From Ignavibacteria bacterium (GTDB lineage: Bacteria > Bacteroidota > Ignavibacteria > Tepidaquicellales > OLB5), in assembly GCA_025451455.1 (NCBI GenBank), contig JANWKI010000097.1, forward strand, positions 1-37,909: 37,909 bases of DNA, given 5' to 3'. The notes beneath the pieces are model-generated. The model made no database searches. It saw nothing but the letters and a program-made list of their open reading frames with translations, and was not told where the DNA came from. The stretch's first letter is position 1. Every line of letters starts with the position of its first letter. The position numbers were made by a program, and so were the translations under genes. This document shows, in pieces, positions 22,894 to 30,841 of this stretch.

Positions 22894-23652
22894 TTACAGA
22901 ACGAATTTCATGCCGGTGTAAATAAACCAGTTCTGGGTTTTGATAGAAGTGATATTATTTCCCTCCCCGCCCGGTTCCAGCAGGTTGTTCAAGCCGCCCA
23001 TTTCGTACTTAAACCCAAGGACTGTGCCAATGAAACGATTGAAGAAATAACTTCCCTGTAAAGTACCCACTACACCAAGATCGATGTTTTTCATACTGTA
23101 ATACTGGGAAGTATCATTTGAAAGGAGTATTCCAACATAAGGCCCGGCCGCAAGATCTATCTGCACTTTGCTCACATCAAAATTAAAAGCAAACATCACT
23201 GGTATATTTATATAATTAGCGCTGTATACATCGGAATTAGAAGTTGTAAATCCTTTGGATGAAATATTAAAACCGGTGCTCAGTGAAAACCCGATCAGAT
23301 TGAAATTCACATTGACCCCAAGCATTGGCCCTGTTTTTGAGGTTGTATTGTTTAAACCCGAAGTATCCTGGTTAACATCAAAATCTGTATTGGAAAAACC
23401 GATTCCAAAAATAACATCAAGGTTTAACCCGAAGAAACTGCTTCCCAGCCCCCGCTTCTTGCTTTCCTGTTTTTCCATCATCTTCTGGTAATCCTTGTTT
23501 TGCTGAGTGTAAACTTTCATTAAACTATCACGCATCTTGGCATAATTAGTGGTGTCACTGTAATTTTTATGCAGCGTGTCAGTTTGTGACCGTACTGAAT
23601 AGGTACAGACTGCCATGAAGATAAACAGGGTTATTAAGTTTTTTGTTGACAT
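22894..23652 (-). CDS. PorT-like outer-membrane beta-barrel protein
   Basis: A 252-residue exported protein (signal peptide 1-22, ending VRSQ). A charged helical stretch, MRDSLMKVYTQQNKDYQKMMEKQE, is followed by strand-length blocks (FFGLNLDVIFGIGFS, MLGVNVNFNLIGFSLSTGFN, NYINIPVMFAFNF, IDLAAGPYVGIL) ending in WFIYTGMKFVL. This fits the outer-membrane barrel family that includes PorT. AAGGAGAA precedes the ATG at 23652. It directly follows the small RHH-like gene at the head of the module 3 operon, whereas the same position in module 2 is occupied by a T9SS propeller. Confidence 0.72.
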   Translation of the reverse strand: MSTKNLITLFIFMAVCTYSVRSQTDTLHKNYSDTTNYAKMRDSLMKVYTQQNKDYQKMMEKQESKKRGLGSSFFGLNLDVIFGIGFSNTDFDVNQDTSGLNNTTSKTGPMLGVNVNFNLIGFSLSTGFNISSKGFTTSNSDVYSANYINIPVMFAFNFDVSKVQIDLAAGPYVGILLSNDTSQYYSMKNIDLGVVGTLQGSYFFNRFIGTVLGFKYEMGGLNNLLEPGGEGNNITSIKTQNWFIYTGMKFVL

Positions 23653-23674
23653 TCTATTTCTCCTTTTTGAATAT

Positions 23675-23848
23675 TTATGAATTATTATTTTTTATTTGCG
23701 CTGTATACAATTTCATAGCAGATCTTATCACTTTATCCTGCGTACCACTTATCAGGGCCTGTAACTTCTTTATCATATTGTGAGTCGATGGCTTTAAACG
23801 GTAACCTTTGGAAACAGTGGAATTTTTACCCGGTTTCATATTTCTCAT
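23675..23848 (-). CDS. Small RHH-like protein (module 3)
   Basis: A 57-residue protein, easily missed because of its size: KGYRLKPSTHNMIKKLQAL, then GTQDKVIRSAMKLYTAQIK. It matches the small gene at 16218-16454 over [RK]GYRLKxSTHxxIKKxQ and DKxIxxAMxL. The predicted strand-helix-helix layout fits ribbon-helix-helix DNA-binding proteins. It lacks the hydrophobic tail of its counterpart. Start is ATG 23848, or ATG 23839 three codons inside. It is 22 bp upstream of the barrel gene and 16 bp from the GTGCAC palindrome, so autoregulation is likely. Two-copy conservation of sequence and place argues that it is a real gene. Confidence 0.6.
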   Translation of the reverse strand: MRNMKPGKNSTVSKGYRLKPSTHNMIKKLQALISGTQDKVIRSAMKLYTAQIKNNNS

Positions 23849-23864
23849 TTTTTTGGGGAAATTT

Positions 23865-23882
23865 GTGCACTTAATTGTGCAC
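23865..23882. promoter_or_regulatory. GTGCAC-N6-GTGCAC operator, module 3
   Basis: GTGCAC-TTAATT-GTGCAC, followed three bases later by TACAAA, matches the module 2 operator in arms, spacing and place. The N6 differs, which points to selection on the arms. Confidence 0.6.
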
Positions 23883-23908
23883 CGCTACAAACATATCCCG
23901 CACGGATA

Positions 23909-23922
23909 GGTAACACAAAGAG
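23909..23922 (+). promoter_or_regulatory. Conserved upstream element, module 3 copy
   Basis: GGTAACACAAAGAG, followed by AAATTTT as in module 2, stands 116 bp before the TTG start at 24025. Confidence 0.5.
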
Positions 23923-23973
23923 AAATTTTGCTTTGACTAACCGAAAAGTTCACTGCTTGCGATACTATTTAGG

Positions 23974-24007
23974 TTGATTTTTGCGTATTTTATGCGGAAT
24001 TTTAACA
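23974..24007 (+). promoter_or_regulatory. Core promoter of helical-protein gene 3
   Basis: TTG at 23974 (in GTTGATTTTT) and GGAATTTTAACA from 23996. Same 22-base offset as in the other copies; the ATG at 23992 lies between these blocks and is therefore unlikely to be the start. Confidence 0.5.
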
Positions 24008-24024
24008 AAGGAACTAAGCAGGAT

Positions 24025-25506
24025 TTGAAAGAAACCAGGCTCATAGAAACCCTGAAAACATTCTCAAAGGGGGAATGGAAGGAATTTGAAAAATTTGCAG
24101 CTTCTCCTTTTTTCAACAAGGGGCGGAACTACCTGCCCTTGCTTAAGCAACTCCAGCCCTTCTATACTGAATTTACAAGCGAAAAGCTCACCTATGAGTA
24201 TCTCCATAAAAAACTATATCCGGGGAAGCCTTTTAATAAACAGGTGATGTGGAACCTTGCCTCAGAACTTGAAAAACTGACAAAGGAATTCATGCTTCAA
24301 ACTGCTTTTAAAAACGAAAAACTTGCAAGATTTACTATTCTGTTTGACGAGCTTGACCGAAGAAAATTAGATAAGCTTTGTCTGAAAGAAATCCAGGAAG
24401 TTGAAAAAATATTTAATTCAATAAATTTAGGGGCAGAATATTTTAATTCCAAACGTATTATAGAGGATCATAAAGTTAAATACCTGAATGCTGTAAAAGG
24501 AAGGCCTGATAAAGGCTTCGAAAGTATTATTAAGGAAACTGAGTATTTGATCTTAGATTTTTTAGCGGGCCTTTCAGCGCAGGTTTGGGACCTGCATGTT
24601 ATGAAAATGATGTATAATGCGAGCGACAAAACAAATGTAGTTTTTGAGTTCGTTAAAAATCTTGATCTTAAGAAAATTGTAGACTATGCGGAGAAAAGCA
24701 ATTATAAATATGCCCCGGTCATGATGTTTTATTACAATAAAATAATGTGCGCCTTGTTTGATGAAGAGGAAAGCTACTTTTCGGATATGAAATTATTTTT
24801 TGATGAAAATTATAATATATTTGATATCAAAGAACAAAAGAACATAATAATTACTTTGGCAAACTACTGTGCATTTAAAATGAGGCTTGGTCAGGAATAT
24901 TACGTAAGGATTCTATTTGAAATAAATAAGTTCAGACTGGAAAAAGGAATAGTTGCCTATGGAAACGGCAGAATTACCAAAGCCCTGTACCACCAGGTTT
25001 TAAGGAATGCTCTTTCTTTAAACGAAGTGGAGTGGGCAGAAAGGTTTATAAAAGAGTACACTCCGATACTCAATACAGAACATCAGAAGACAATGGAAGC
25101 ACTGGCTTACGGCTATGTATACTATGTTAAGAAAGATTACAGGAAAGTTTTGATGTATCTCAATAAAGTAGAATTTATCGATATTCGTGATAAACTGCAT
25201 GTAAGAATATTATCTGCAAAATCTTATTATGAACTTGAAGAAACGGAACTGCTTATCCACTATATTGATTCATCCAAACATTTTATCGTCAGCAACGATG
25301 CAATAGAAACCGAAGCACGTGAAGCTTATCTTAAGTTTTTCAAATACCTTGAAAAACTTGTTTTGTTCAAAAACGGAAGTGATGAATTTGCGATCCGGAA
25401 ATTTAAAGAAGCCATTGATAACGACAAAACGCTCAGGCTGAGGCACGGAAGCTGGTTCAATGAAAAGATAAATGAACTGGAAAAACGAACCGCCGGATCG
25501 GCATGA
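24025..25506 (+). CDS. Helical protein of unrecognised family (SPYF family, copy 3)
   Basis: A 493-residue helical protein, closest to copy 2: LKTFSKGEWKEFEKFAASPFFN, KLTYEYLHKKLYPGKP, FNKQVMWN, and VEFIDIRDK near the C-terminus. In-frame ATGs at 23974 and 23992 exist, but they fall in the conserved promoter. TTG at 24025 gives MKETRLIETLKTF, which matches the MKxx[RK]LI start of copies 1 and 2 and keeps the promoter-to-start distance at 51 bp; AAAGGA lies upstream. I therefore prefer TTG, with the ATG at 23992 as the alternative. No signal peptide or membrane segment. It is followed 16 bp later by a DUF1287 lipoprotein gene. Function unknown. Confidence 0.7.
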   Translation: MKETRLIETLKTFSKGEWKEFEKFAASPFFNKGRNYLPLLKQLQPFYTEFTSEKLTYEYLHKKLYPGKPFNKQVMWNLASELEKLTKEFMLQTAFKNEKLARFTILFDELDRRKLDKLCLKEIQEVEKIFNSINLGAEYFNSKRIIEDHKVKYLNAVKGRPDKGFESIIKETEYLILDFLAGLSAQVWDLHVMKMMYNASDKTNVVFEFVKNLDLKKIVDYAEKSNYKYAPVMMFYYNKIMCALFDEEESYFSDMKLFFDENYNIFDIKEQKNIIITLANYCAFKMRLGQEYYVRILFEINKFRLEKGIVAYGNGRITKALYHQVLRNALSLNEVEWAERFIKEYTPILNTEHQKTMEALAYGYVYYVKKDYRKVLMYLNKVEFIDIRDKLHVRILSAKSYYELEETELLIHYIDSSKHFIVSNDAIETEAREAYLKFFKYLEKLVLFKNGSDEFAIRKFKEAIDNDKTLRLRHGSWFNEKINELEKRTAGSA

Positions 25507-25522
25507 TTGGAAGAAGATTTAA

Positions 25523-26263
25523 TTGAGAGAATTTCACAAAATAATTTTTATACCTGTATTACTGCTCATCGTTTCCTGTTCCAAAAACGAGCCGGGTACA
25601 AACACAAAAAACAGTACGGATTCAACCGGAAATACCCCGGAAACACGGAAATTTGACCTGACAGCTGGTCAGCAAAAGATACTCGCCGGTGCAAAAAAAT
25701 GCCTTGAGGTAAAATTCAATTATGATGTAACCATGGGTTACTATATTCTTACTTATAAAGACGGAGTGAATACAGGAAGTAAGGTTTTTCCGGGTGGAGA
25801 TATGGACCCGGGGTTTGGAGTCTGCACAGAAGTCATAATACGCGCTCTAAGGTGGGGTGGCGTGTGCGACCTGCAGGAAGAAATATATAATGACATTAAG
25901 GCAAACTGGAGCGATTATCCAATGAGCCGCTGGGGTGCAAAAAAACCTGATCCCAATATCGATCAGCGCCGCGTGCCATGCCAAATGGTGTGGTTTCAAA
26001 GGCACTGGAAAACCATTACCTTAAGCTACTATGAACCGGGTGATATTATTGCATGGGATATGGATGGCGACTTGTGGGGCGACCATATTGGTATCGTCTC
26101 AGATAAATTTATCGAAGACCTCACCTTAACCCTTCCTGAAGATGAGGGAACAAACAAGCTTAAGCCTTTGCTAATACACAATTTCCCCAGTCCGGGCTAT
26201 GTAGCCGAAGAAAATGTCCTTAACAGGTGGAAAATTATCGGACATTACAGAATAACAGATTAA
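25523..26263 (+). CDS. DUF1287 family lipoprotein
   Basis: A 246-residue protein with a lipoprotein signal (LLLIVSC, lipidated Cys at 19) and the DUF1287 signature: GVCTEVIIRALRWGGVCDLQEEI, a WGAKKPDPNIDQRRVP segment, and YEPGDIIAWDMDGDLWGDHIGIVSDK. The Cys, His and Asp of GVCT, HIG and SD are arranged like an NlpC/P60-type thiol peptidase site, so a cell-wall-related hydrolase role is possible but unproven. The start is TTG 25523, preceded by GGAAGAAG. It is probably co-transcribed with helical-protein gene 3 and has no counterpart in modules 1 and 2. Confidence 0.82.
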   Translation: MREFHKIIFIPVLLLIVSCSKNEPGTNTKNSTDSTGNTPETRKFDLTAGQQKILAGAKKCLEVKFNYDVTMGYYILTYKDGVNTGSKVFPGGDMDPGFGVCTEVIIRALRWGGVCDLQEEIYNDIKANWSDYPMSRWGAKKPDPNIDQRRVPCQMVWFQRHWKTITLSYYEPGDIIAWDMDGDLWGDHIGIVSDKFIEDLTLTLPEDEGTNKLKPLLIHNFPSPGYVAEENVLNRWKIIGHYRITD

Positions 26264-26384
26264 TTTAAGTGATTACATATCTTTATGAAAGTAGTTACGA
26301 TTGTATAGAAATCCCGATACAACTTCTCCGGCAGACCCTTTATTAAATAATACATACAGTGAAATACTTCCACTGATTTTTCAT

Positions 26385-26392
26385 TATATTTG
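26385..26392 (+). promoter_or_regulatory. Candidate -7 box of the metalloprotease gene
   Basis: TATATTTG matches the Bacteroidota TAnnTTTG element 31 bp before the ATG at 26423. A matching TTG 19-20 bp upstream is not present, so this is tentative. Confidence 0.35.
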
Positions 26393-26422
26393 AAGATTCA
26401 AAAAAGTTATATCGGCAAAAAC

Positions 26423-29086
26423 ATGAGAAAGTCAGTAATTTTCTTCATTTTACTCTTCTTTTTTTCAGGCAGAGTTTTTTCACAGCTTGATGATATCCTC
26501 AAAAAAGTACCCGGTGTCGGCGATGTTCTTGAGGATGCTGTTACTACCAGTATAAAAGATGCATACCCAAGCGCTTACTGGCTCAGCGGACTTGATAAGA
26601 AAATGAGCTATGCCGAAGATAAAAAATTCAGCATGAACCTTGATGAAGGTTTATACAAATTCAGGTTCAATACATTCTGCCTGCATGCAGGAACGTATGC
26701 CCCGACAGAAGGAGCCGGGTATTTGGTCGCACCGCTCAAAGGCGCGAAGGCAGAACTTATCAAAAGCATACTCGGCAGGTATATGGACCATCCTGAAATT
26801 GACCAGAAAGATGTCCAGATGCTGATCTGGGGAATCGAAGCAGGGCAGAAGTTCAGCAGTTACGATCCCGCATTTCAATACAGGGTAACGCCGTTATTAA
26901 AGCCGGAAGAAATTGCAATGATGGAAGTTGGTGTTAAAGACATTGCTTATGATCTTCTTCCCCAGGAGGCAAAAGAAGTACTGAATCTTTACAGTGAAAT
27001 CAGGGGAAAATTAAGTGATGCAAATTCAACTTATGAAGATGTTGAGCGGCTTGCTGTAAAAACAGGAATTCCACCAATTGGAAAAGGAAGCAGGAATATT
27101 GAAGCTGGCCTGTGGACATCAATTGGAGACGGGGTATATATGCGGAGTTTTCCTGAGAACTATTCAAAATCAAAAGTTGAGATATATATACCTGATGACG
27201 TTAAGATAGAGAAAGACGCAGCAGGGAATATCATTTCCCTTGACGACGGACTGAACAGAATTGAAATACAGTTTGAACCGGGGGCAAAGGTCTTTACGAA
27301 AGCCGTAATAAAGAATCTGACAACATCAGATGAAACCACAATTGATAATAATATAACGGATTATACCGGCGAAAAAAAGGAATCAACAGACTTTTTGGCC
27401 CTGGTAAAAAAATCATTCGGCAAGAAGAAATCAAAACGGCTTAAAGGTGAATCATTAAAGACATTAACAGAGCTCAAAAGAATTGAATGGTTTTTGAACC
27501 AGAGCAGTGAAAGCAGCACATCTATTGAAAAAGGAAAAACAATATCCCTAAATGCTCTTAACAGTTTTATCAGCGGCATAGAATCAGGTAATAAAAAAGG
27601 GGGAGGAACAAGCCATAAGACAGGGCTGGGTAATATTAACGGATTGGTATTTGCTCCGGCCAATACCAGAAGCCAGAGGCTCGGCATCGGCGGCAATGAA
27701 GGTGACCCGCCGCCGGAGAAAGACAAAGACTGCAAAGTGAAAATGTATTTAAGTCAGGTAAATGAAACTGAAATCCCCAAGCCGGATTGGGTTTATACTG
27801 TAACTGCTGATATAAGCATTGAAGGAACTGATGAAAAATGCCAGGCAGAGGAAATTATTTTCACTCTTTATGATGTAAGTAAAGAAAGAGGAAGGTATAT
27901 GAATGATAAAGAAAAGTATGATGATGTTGAAGAAGACCTTCAGATGTCTGTCTTAAATTCTGGTTACCAGATCACAAAAACAACTGCAAAGAAAACTCTC
28001 AGCGGAAAAGCGCAGTCTCTCCAGATACAGATATTATGCAGGGATTACGGCGCTTTCGGAAAGCTAAAAGCCTCGGTTAAAGTAAAGGGCACCTGGTATG
28101 ATGCTGAAGCTGAATCAACATCCGATAAGTTCGTAACCATTCCGTTGGATCTTAATAACAACAAAATTGCCGATGGGTGGGAGAAAGCGAACGATGTTCT
28201 TGGAAAACCCGCAGAGTGGGATGAGGAAACAGATCCGCCGGGACAGTCAACCAATGGTGACGGGATGACAAATTACGAAGAATACCGCGGATTCATGACC
28301 TCTACAACAAGCAGCGGAACGCCGGAGCATATCAGAATGAATCCGAAACGAAAAGAGATCTTTGCTATTGATAATGGCACCCTGCTGCCGAAAAACCCGT
28401 GGCAGCAAGCCTCGGGAATAAGACTGTATTATCTGAAAGACAATGATGTGTTCTCAAATCTTGCAGGCGGAGATATAACCGTAAAATACAGATGGGTGGA
28501 TTTCTGCTCCGGGTTTGCCAAAGGTAATAAGTATGCGCTCAACATAATCAAAGTCAGCGGGCTTGCAGATCCGTATAATGTCTATCCATGGCCAAGCACG
28601 GCACTTGCATACGCTCTGAATCAGATTGGTTGTAAATCACCCAAGCAGTGTTTAAGGGTAGTTGTTTTCCCTGACCGAGTAAAATACGGACTTGAAAAGC
28701 TTAGGGATACACTTAGTTACCTTGTAAGTCTGGACCCGCCTGCCGGAACTATAAGCTTCAACGGTAATACATTAAACAAGCCTGATGTAAACGCACTTAT
28801 CAGTTTTCTAAGCAATTCTGGAACCTTTGACCTGTTCCTTAAATACCAGATGACGCTCTCAATGATCCATGAGATAGGGCACGGGCTTGGGCTGGATCAC
28901 CACACGGGATCAAGTGAGGAATGGTCGGGCGATGAATTTTGCCCGATGAGGTACATAGATATAAATGACCAGATAAAGTGGGTGAGTTTTTTGAAAACCG
29001 TAAGTGATCCGGATAGCTTTACACAGTGGCAATTCTGCTCAACGCCCGATAACTGCTGGAGCAAAATGAGCGTTAATGACAGATAG
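26423..29086 (+). CDS. Large secreted metzincin-like metalloprotease
   Basis: An 887-residue exported protein (signal peptide 1-22, ending FSQ). Near the C-terminus is HEIGHGLGLDHH (residues 816-827), the full HExxHxxGxxH zinc-binding motif of metzincins, followed by CPMRY (M842), a plausible Met-turn. A Pro/Gly/Lys-rich central region (about 330-450) separates an N-terminal domain of unrecognised type (VPGVGDVLEDAV; REPeats not seen) from the catalytic end. DLNNNKIADGWE near 580 looks like a calcium-binding thrombospondin-3-like stretch. No T9SS sorting domain is present. Start ATG 26423 is chosen because TATATTTG (26385-26392), a -7 box, overlaps the alternative TTG at 26390. Confidence 0.75.
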   Translation: MRKSVIFFILLFFFSGRVFSQLDDILKKVPGVGDVLEDAVTTSIKDAYPSAYWLSGLDKKMSYAEDKKFSMNLDEGLYKFRFNTFCLHAGTYAPTEGAGYLVAPLKGAKAELIKSILGRYMDHPEIDQKDVQMLIWGIEAGQKFSSYDPAFQYRVTPLLKPEEIAMMEVGVKDIAYDLLPQEAKEVLNLYSEIRGKLSDANSTYEDVERLAVKTGIPPIGKGSRNIEAGLWTSIGDGVYMRSFPENYSKSKVEIYIPDDVKIEKDAAGNIISLDDGLNRIEIQFEPGAKVFTKAVIKNLTTSDETTIDNNITDYTGEKKESTDFLALVKKSFGKKKSKRLKGESLKTLTELKRIEWFLNQSSESSTSIEKGKTISLNALNSFISGIESGNKKGGGTSHKTGLGNINGLVFAPANTRSQRLGIGGNEGDPPPEKDKDCKVKMYLSQVNETEIPKPDWVYTVTADISIEGTDEKCQAEEIIFTLYDVSKERGRYMNDKEKYDDVEEDLQMSVLNSGYQITKTTAKKTLSGKAQSLQIQILCRDYGAFGKLKASVKVKGTWYDAEAESTSDKFVTIPLDLNNNKIADGWEKANDVLGKPAEWDEETDPPGQSTNGDGMTNYEEYRGFMTSTTSSGTPEHIRMNPKRKEIFAIDNGTLLPKNPWQQASGIRLYYLKDNDVFSNLAGGDITVKYRWVDFCSGFAKGNKYALNIIKVSGLADPYNVYPWPSTALAYALNQIGCKSPKQCLRVVVFPDRVKYGLEKLRDTLSYLVSLDPPAGTISFNGNTLNKPDVNALISFLSNSGTFDLFLKYQMTLSMIHEIGHGLGLDHHTGSSEEWSGDEFCPMRYIDINDQIKWVSFLKTVSDPDSFTQWQFCSTPDNCWSKMSVNDR

Positions 29087-29217
29087 AGCAGTGTAATAAA
29101 CTGGCAAATCCATAAAAACCTTCGAAATTACCATGAAAATTGGCTTGAATCCTCCATTCATAGTCCAGTTTCCGGAAATGAGGTGCTAAAAACCGTCAGG
29201 AAAAGCACCCACATACC

Positions 29218-29248
29218 TTGCAAAAGGTTATAATAATCTATATATTTG
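29218..29248 (+). promoter_or_regulatory. Bacteroidota-type promoter upstream of nusA
   Basis: TTG at 29218-29220 and TATATTTG at 29241-29248, 20 bp apart, match the -33 TTG / -7 TAnnTTTG consensus. Transcription would start near 29255, just before the hairpin terminator. Confidence 0.5.
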
Positions 29249-29277
29249 TAAGATTTCATTATGTACTTGAGATTGAT

Positions 29278-29305
29278 ATGACGCTTTAGGAGCGTCATTT
29301 TTTTT
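29278..29305 (+). terminator. Intrinsic terminator or attenuator
   Basis: ATGACGCT (29278-29285) pairs with AGCGTCAT (29291-29298) around TTAGG, followed by a run of about eight T. It could end the protease transcript, but a promoter directly upstream makes attenuation of nusA possible. Confidence 0.65.
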
Positions 29306-29439
29306 CTACAAAGTTGAGGTTTTAACCTCTGTTCTGTTTCTATATCTACTATATAGGGCTTTGTTAAATAAATAATGAATTCCTGCAGAAAAATTTTTGA
29401 ACAATAATTTAATTTATATATACATATGAGGCTTAGAAA

Positions 29440-30771
29440 ATGAAATCCGAGATAGTTGACTCCTTTTCACAGATGGTGAAAGATAAAAAGATTGACCGTG
29501 ACCTGCTTGAGAGCATTATTAAGGAAGTATTCGGCATGATGATCAAGAAAAAGTACGGACAGAATGCAAATTATGATGTTATAGTGAACATGGATAAGGG
29601 CGATATTGAAATGTACCTCTCAAAAACGGTCGCCGAAACTGTTACAGACCCTGAAACCGAGATAACACTTGAAGAGGCAAATGAACGCTCAGGTGAAGAG
29701 CTTGAAGTAGGTGATGATTATACCGAAGTGCTTGATTATGTTTCTTTCGGCAGAAGGCATATTGTCAACCTGAAACAGAACCTGAACCAGAAGATACGGG
29801 AAGTTGAAAAGGAAATAATATACAATGACTACAAAGATCTTGTCGGCGAAATTATCGTAGGGGAAATATACCAGATAAAACCGCAGAGCATTCTGCTGAT
29901 TCATAACGGGCATGAGATACATTTTCCAAAGTCAGAGCAAATTCCCAAAGAAAGATATAAAAAGGGCGAATCTCTCAGAGTTTACGTTAAGGAAGTTTCC
30001 AAGAAATCATCAGGACCGCCTGCTATAATAGTATCAAGGGCAGCAGATGAATTCCTCAAGAAATTATTTGAGCTGGAAATTCCGGAAATATATGACGGTG
30101 TGATAGAGATCAAAGGTATTGCACGCGAGCCCGGAGAAAGAGCCAAAGTTGCTGTTTATTCATACGATGACAGGATCGATGCAGTTGGCGCATGCGTTGG
30201 AATGAAAGGAATCAGGATACACTCAATAGTACGCGAGCTTGCAAATGAAAACATCGATGTAATAAATTACAGTGATGATATCGGGCTTTATATAGCACGG
30301 GCACTGGCTCCCGCCAAGCTGAAGGATATCTACCTTGATAAAGAAAATAAGGTAGCAAAGATCGTTGCTGATGAAGACCAGATTTCCCTGGTAATAGGTA
30401 AGAACGGGCAGAACATAAAACTTGCAAGCAAATTAACGTCTTACGAAATTGACGTGGAGCGCAATACCGATAGAGCAAAGGATATTGAAGAAGCTCTTGA
30501 GCGCGAGCTTGAGCTACAGGCTGAGGAAGCTGAAGCTAAAGAAGCTGCCGAAACTGAGAGTAAAAAAGAAGGCGATAAATCCACCGGAAAGAAAAAGAAA
30601 AAAGCGGCAGAAAAAACTATAGCAAAAGAAGATAAGGACGAAGAAGATGACGAGGATGATGAAGATGATGAAGACGAAGAGGACGATGAAGAAGAAGAAA
30701 ATGATGAAGATGATAAGGATGAAGAAGAAGAAGGCGAAGAAGTAACTGAAGAGGATAAGAAAAAAGATTAA
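29440..30771 (+). CDS. nusA: Transcription termination/antitermination factor NusA
   Basis: A 443-residue cytoplasmic RNA-polymerase-binding factor controlling pausing and termination. The N-terminal polymerase-binding domain (1-125) is followed by an S1 domain (about 135-200, GEIIVGEIYQIKPQ), KH1 (about 230-285; RIDAVGACVGMKGIRI with the GxxG loop) and KH2 (about 300-350; ISLVIGKNGQNIKLA). The tail from 385 is a Lys-rich then extremely acidic (Asp/Glu) segment replacing the helical C-terminal repeats of enterobacterial NusA. It heads the nusA-infB-rbfA-truB-ribF-rpsO-pnp cluster. rimP, the usual upstream neighbour, is missing here. Confidence 0.97.
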   Translation: MKSEIVDSFSQMVKDKKIDRDLLESIIKEVFGMMIKKKYGQNANYDVIVNMDKGDIEMYLSKTVAETVTDPETEITLEEANERSGEELEVGDDYTEVLDYVSFGRRHIVNLKQNLNQKIREVEKEIIYNDYKDLVGEIIVGEIYQIKPQSILLIHNGHEIHFPKSEQIPKERYKKGESLRVYVKEVSKKSSGPPAIIVSRAADEFLKKLFELEIPEIYDGVIEIKGIAREPGERAKVAVYSYDDRIDAVGACVGMKGIRIHSIVRELANENIDVINYSDDIGLYIARALAPAKLKDIYLDKENKVAKIVADEDQISLVIGKNGQNIKLASKLTSYEIDVERNTDRAKDIEEALERELELQAEEAEAKEAAETESKKEGDKSTGKKKKKAAEKTIAKEDKDEEDDEDDEDDEDEEDDEEEENDEDDKDEEEEGEEVTEEDKKKD

Positions 30772-30841
30772 ACCTGGAACAGACATCATATTGATCCGGG
30801 TAACAGAAGCATAAAAAGTAAAACGAAGGTAAAAATATTTA

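Larger units (their letters stand above)
29087..29439. other. 353-bp region between protease gene and nusA
   Basis: It contains the promoter at 29218-29248, the hairpin terminator at 29278-29305, and a smaller hairpin GAGGTT-TT-AACCTC just after it. No coding frame was seen. An alternative promoter (TTGAAC near 29397 with TATATA about 16 bp on) lies close to the nusA start. Confidence 0.5.

Noticed and set aside
23974-24024. ATG starts at 23974 and 23992 for helical gene 3
   Set aside because: They fall inside the promoter block conserved with the other two modules, and the homologous N-terminus begins at TTG 24025.
27361-27735. 124-residue minus-strand frame within the metalloprotease gene
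   Set aside because: Opposite-strand shadow with Pro/Leu-rich low-complexity translation and no signals of its own.
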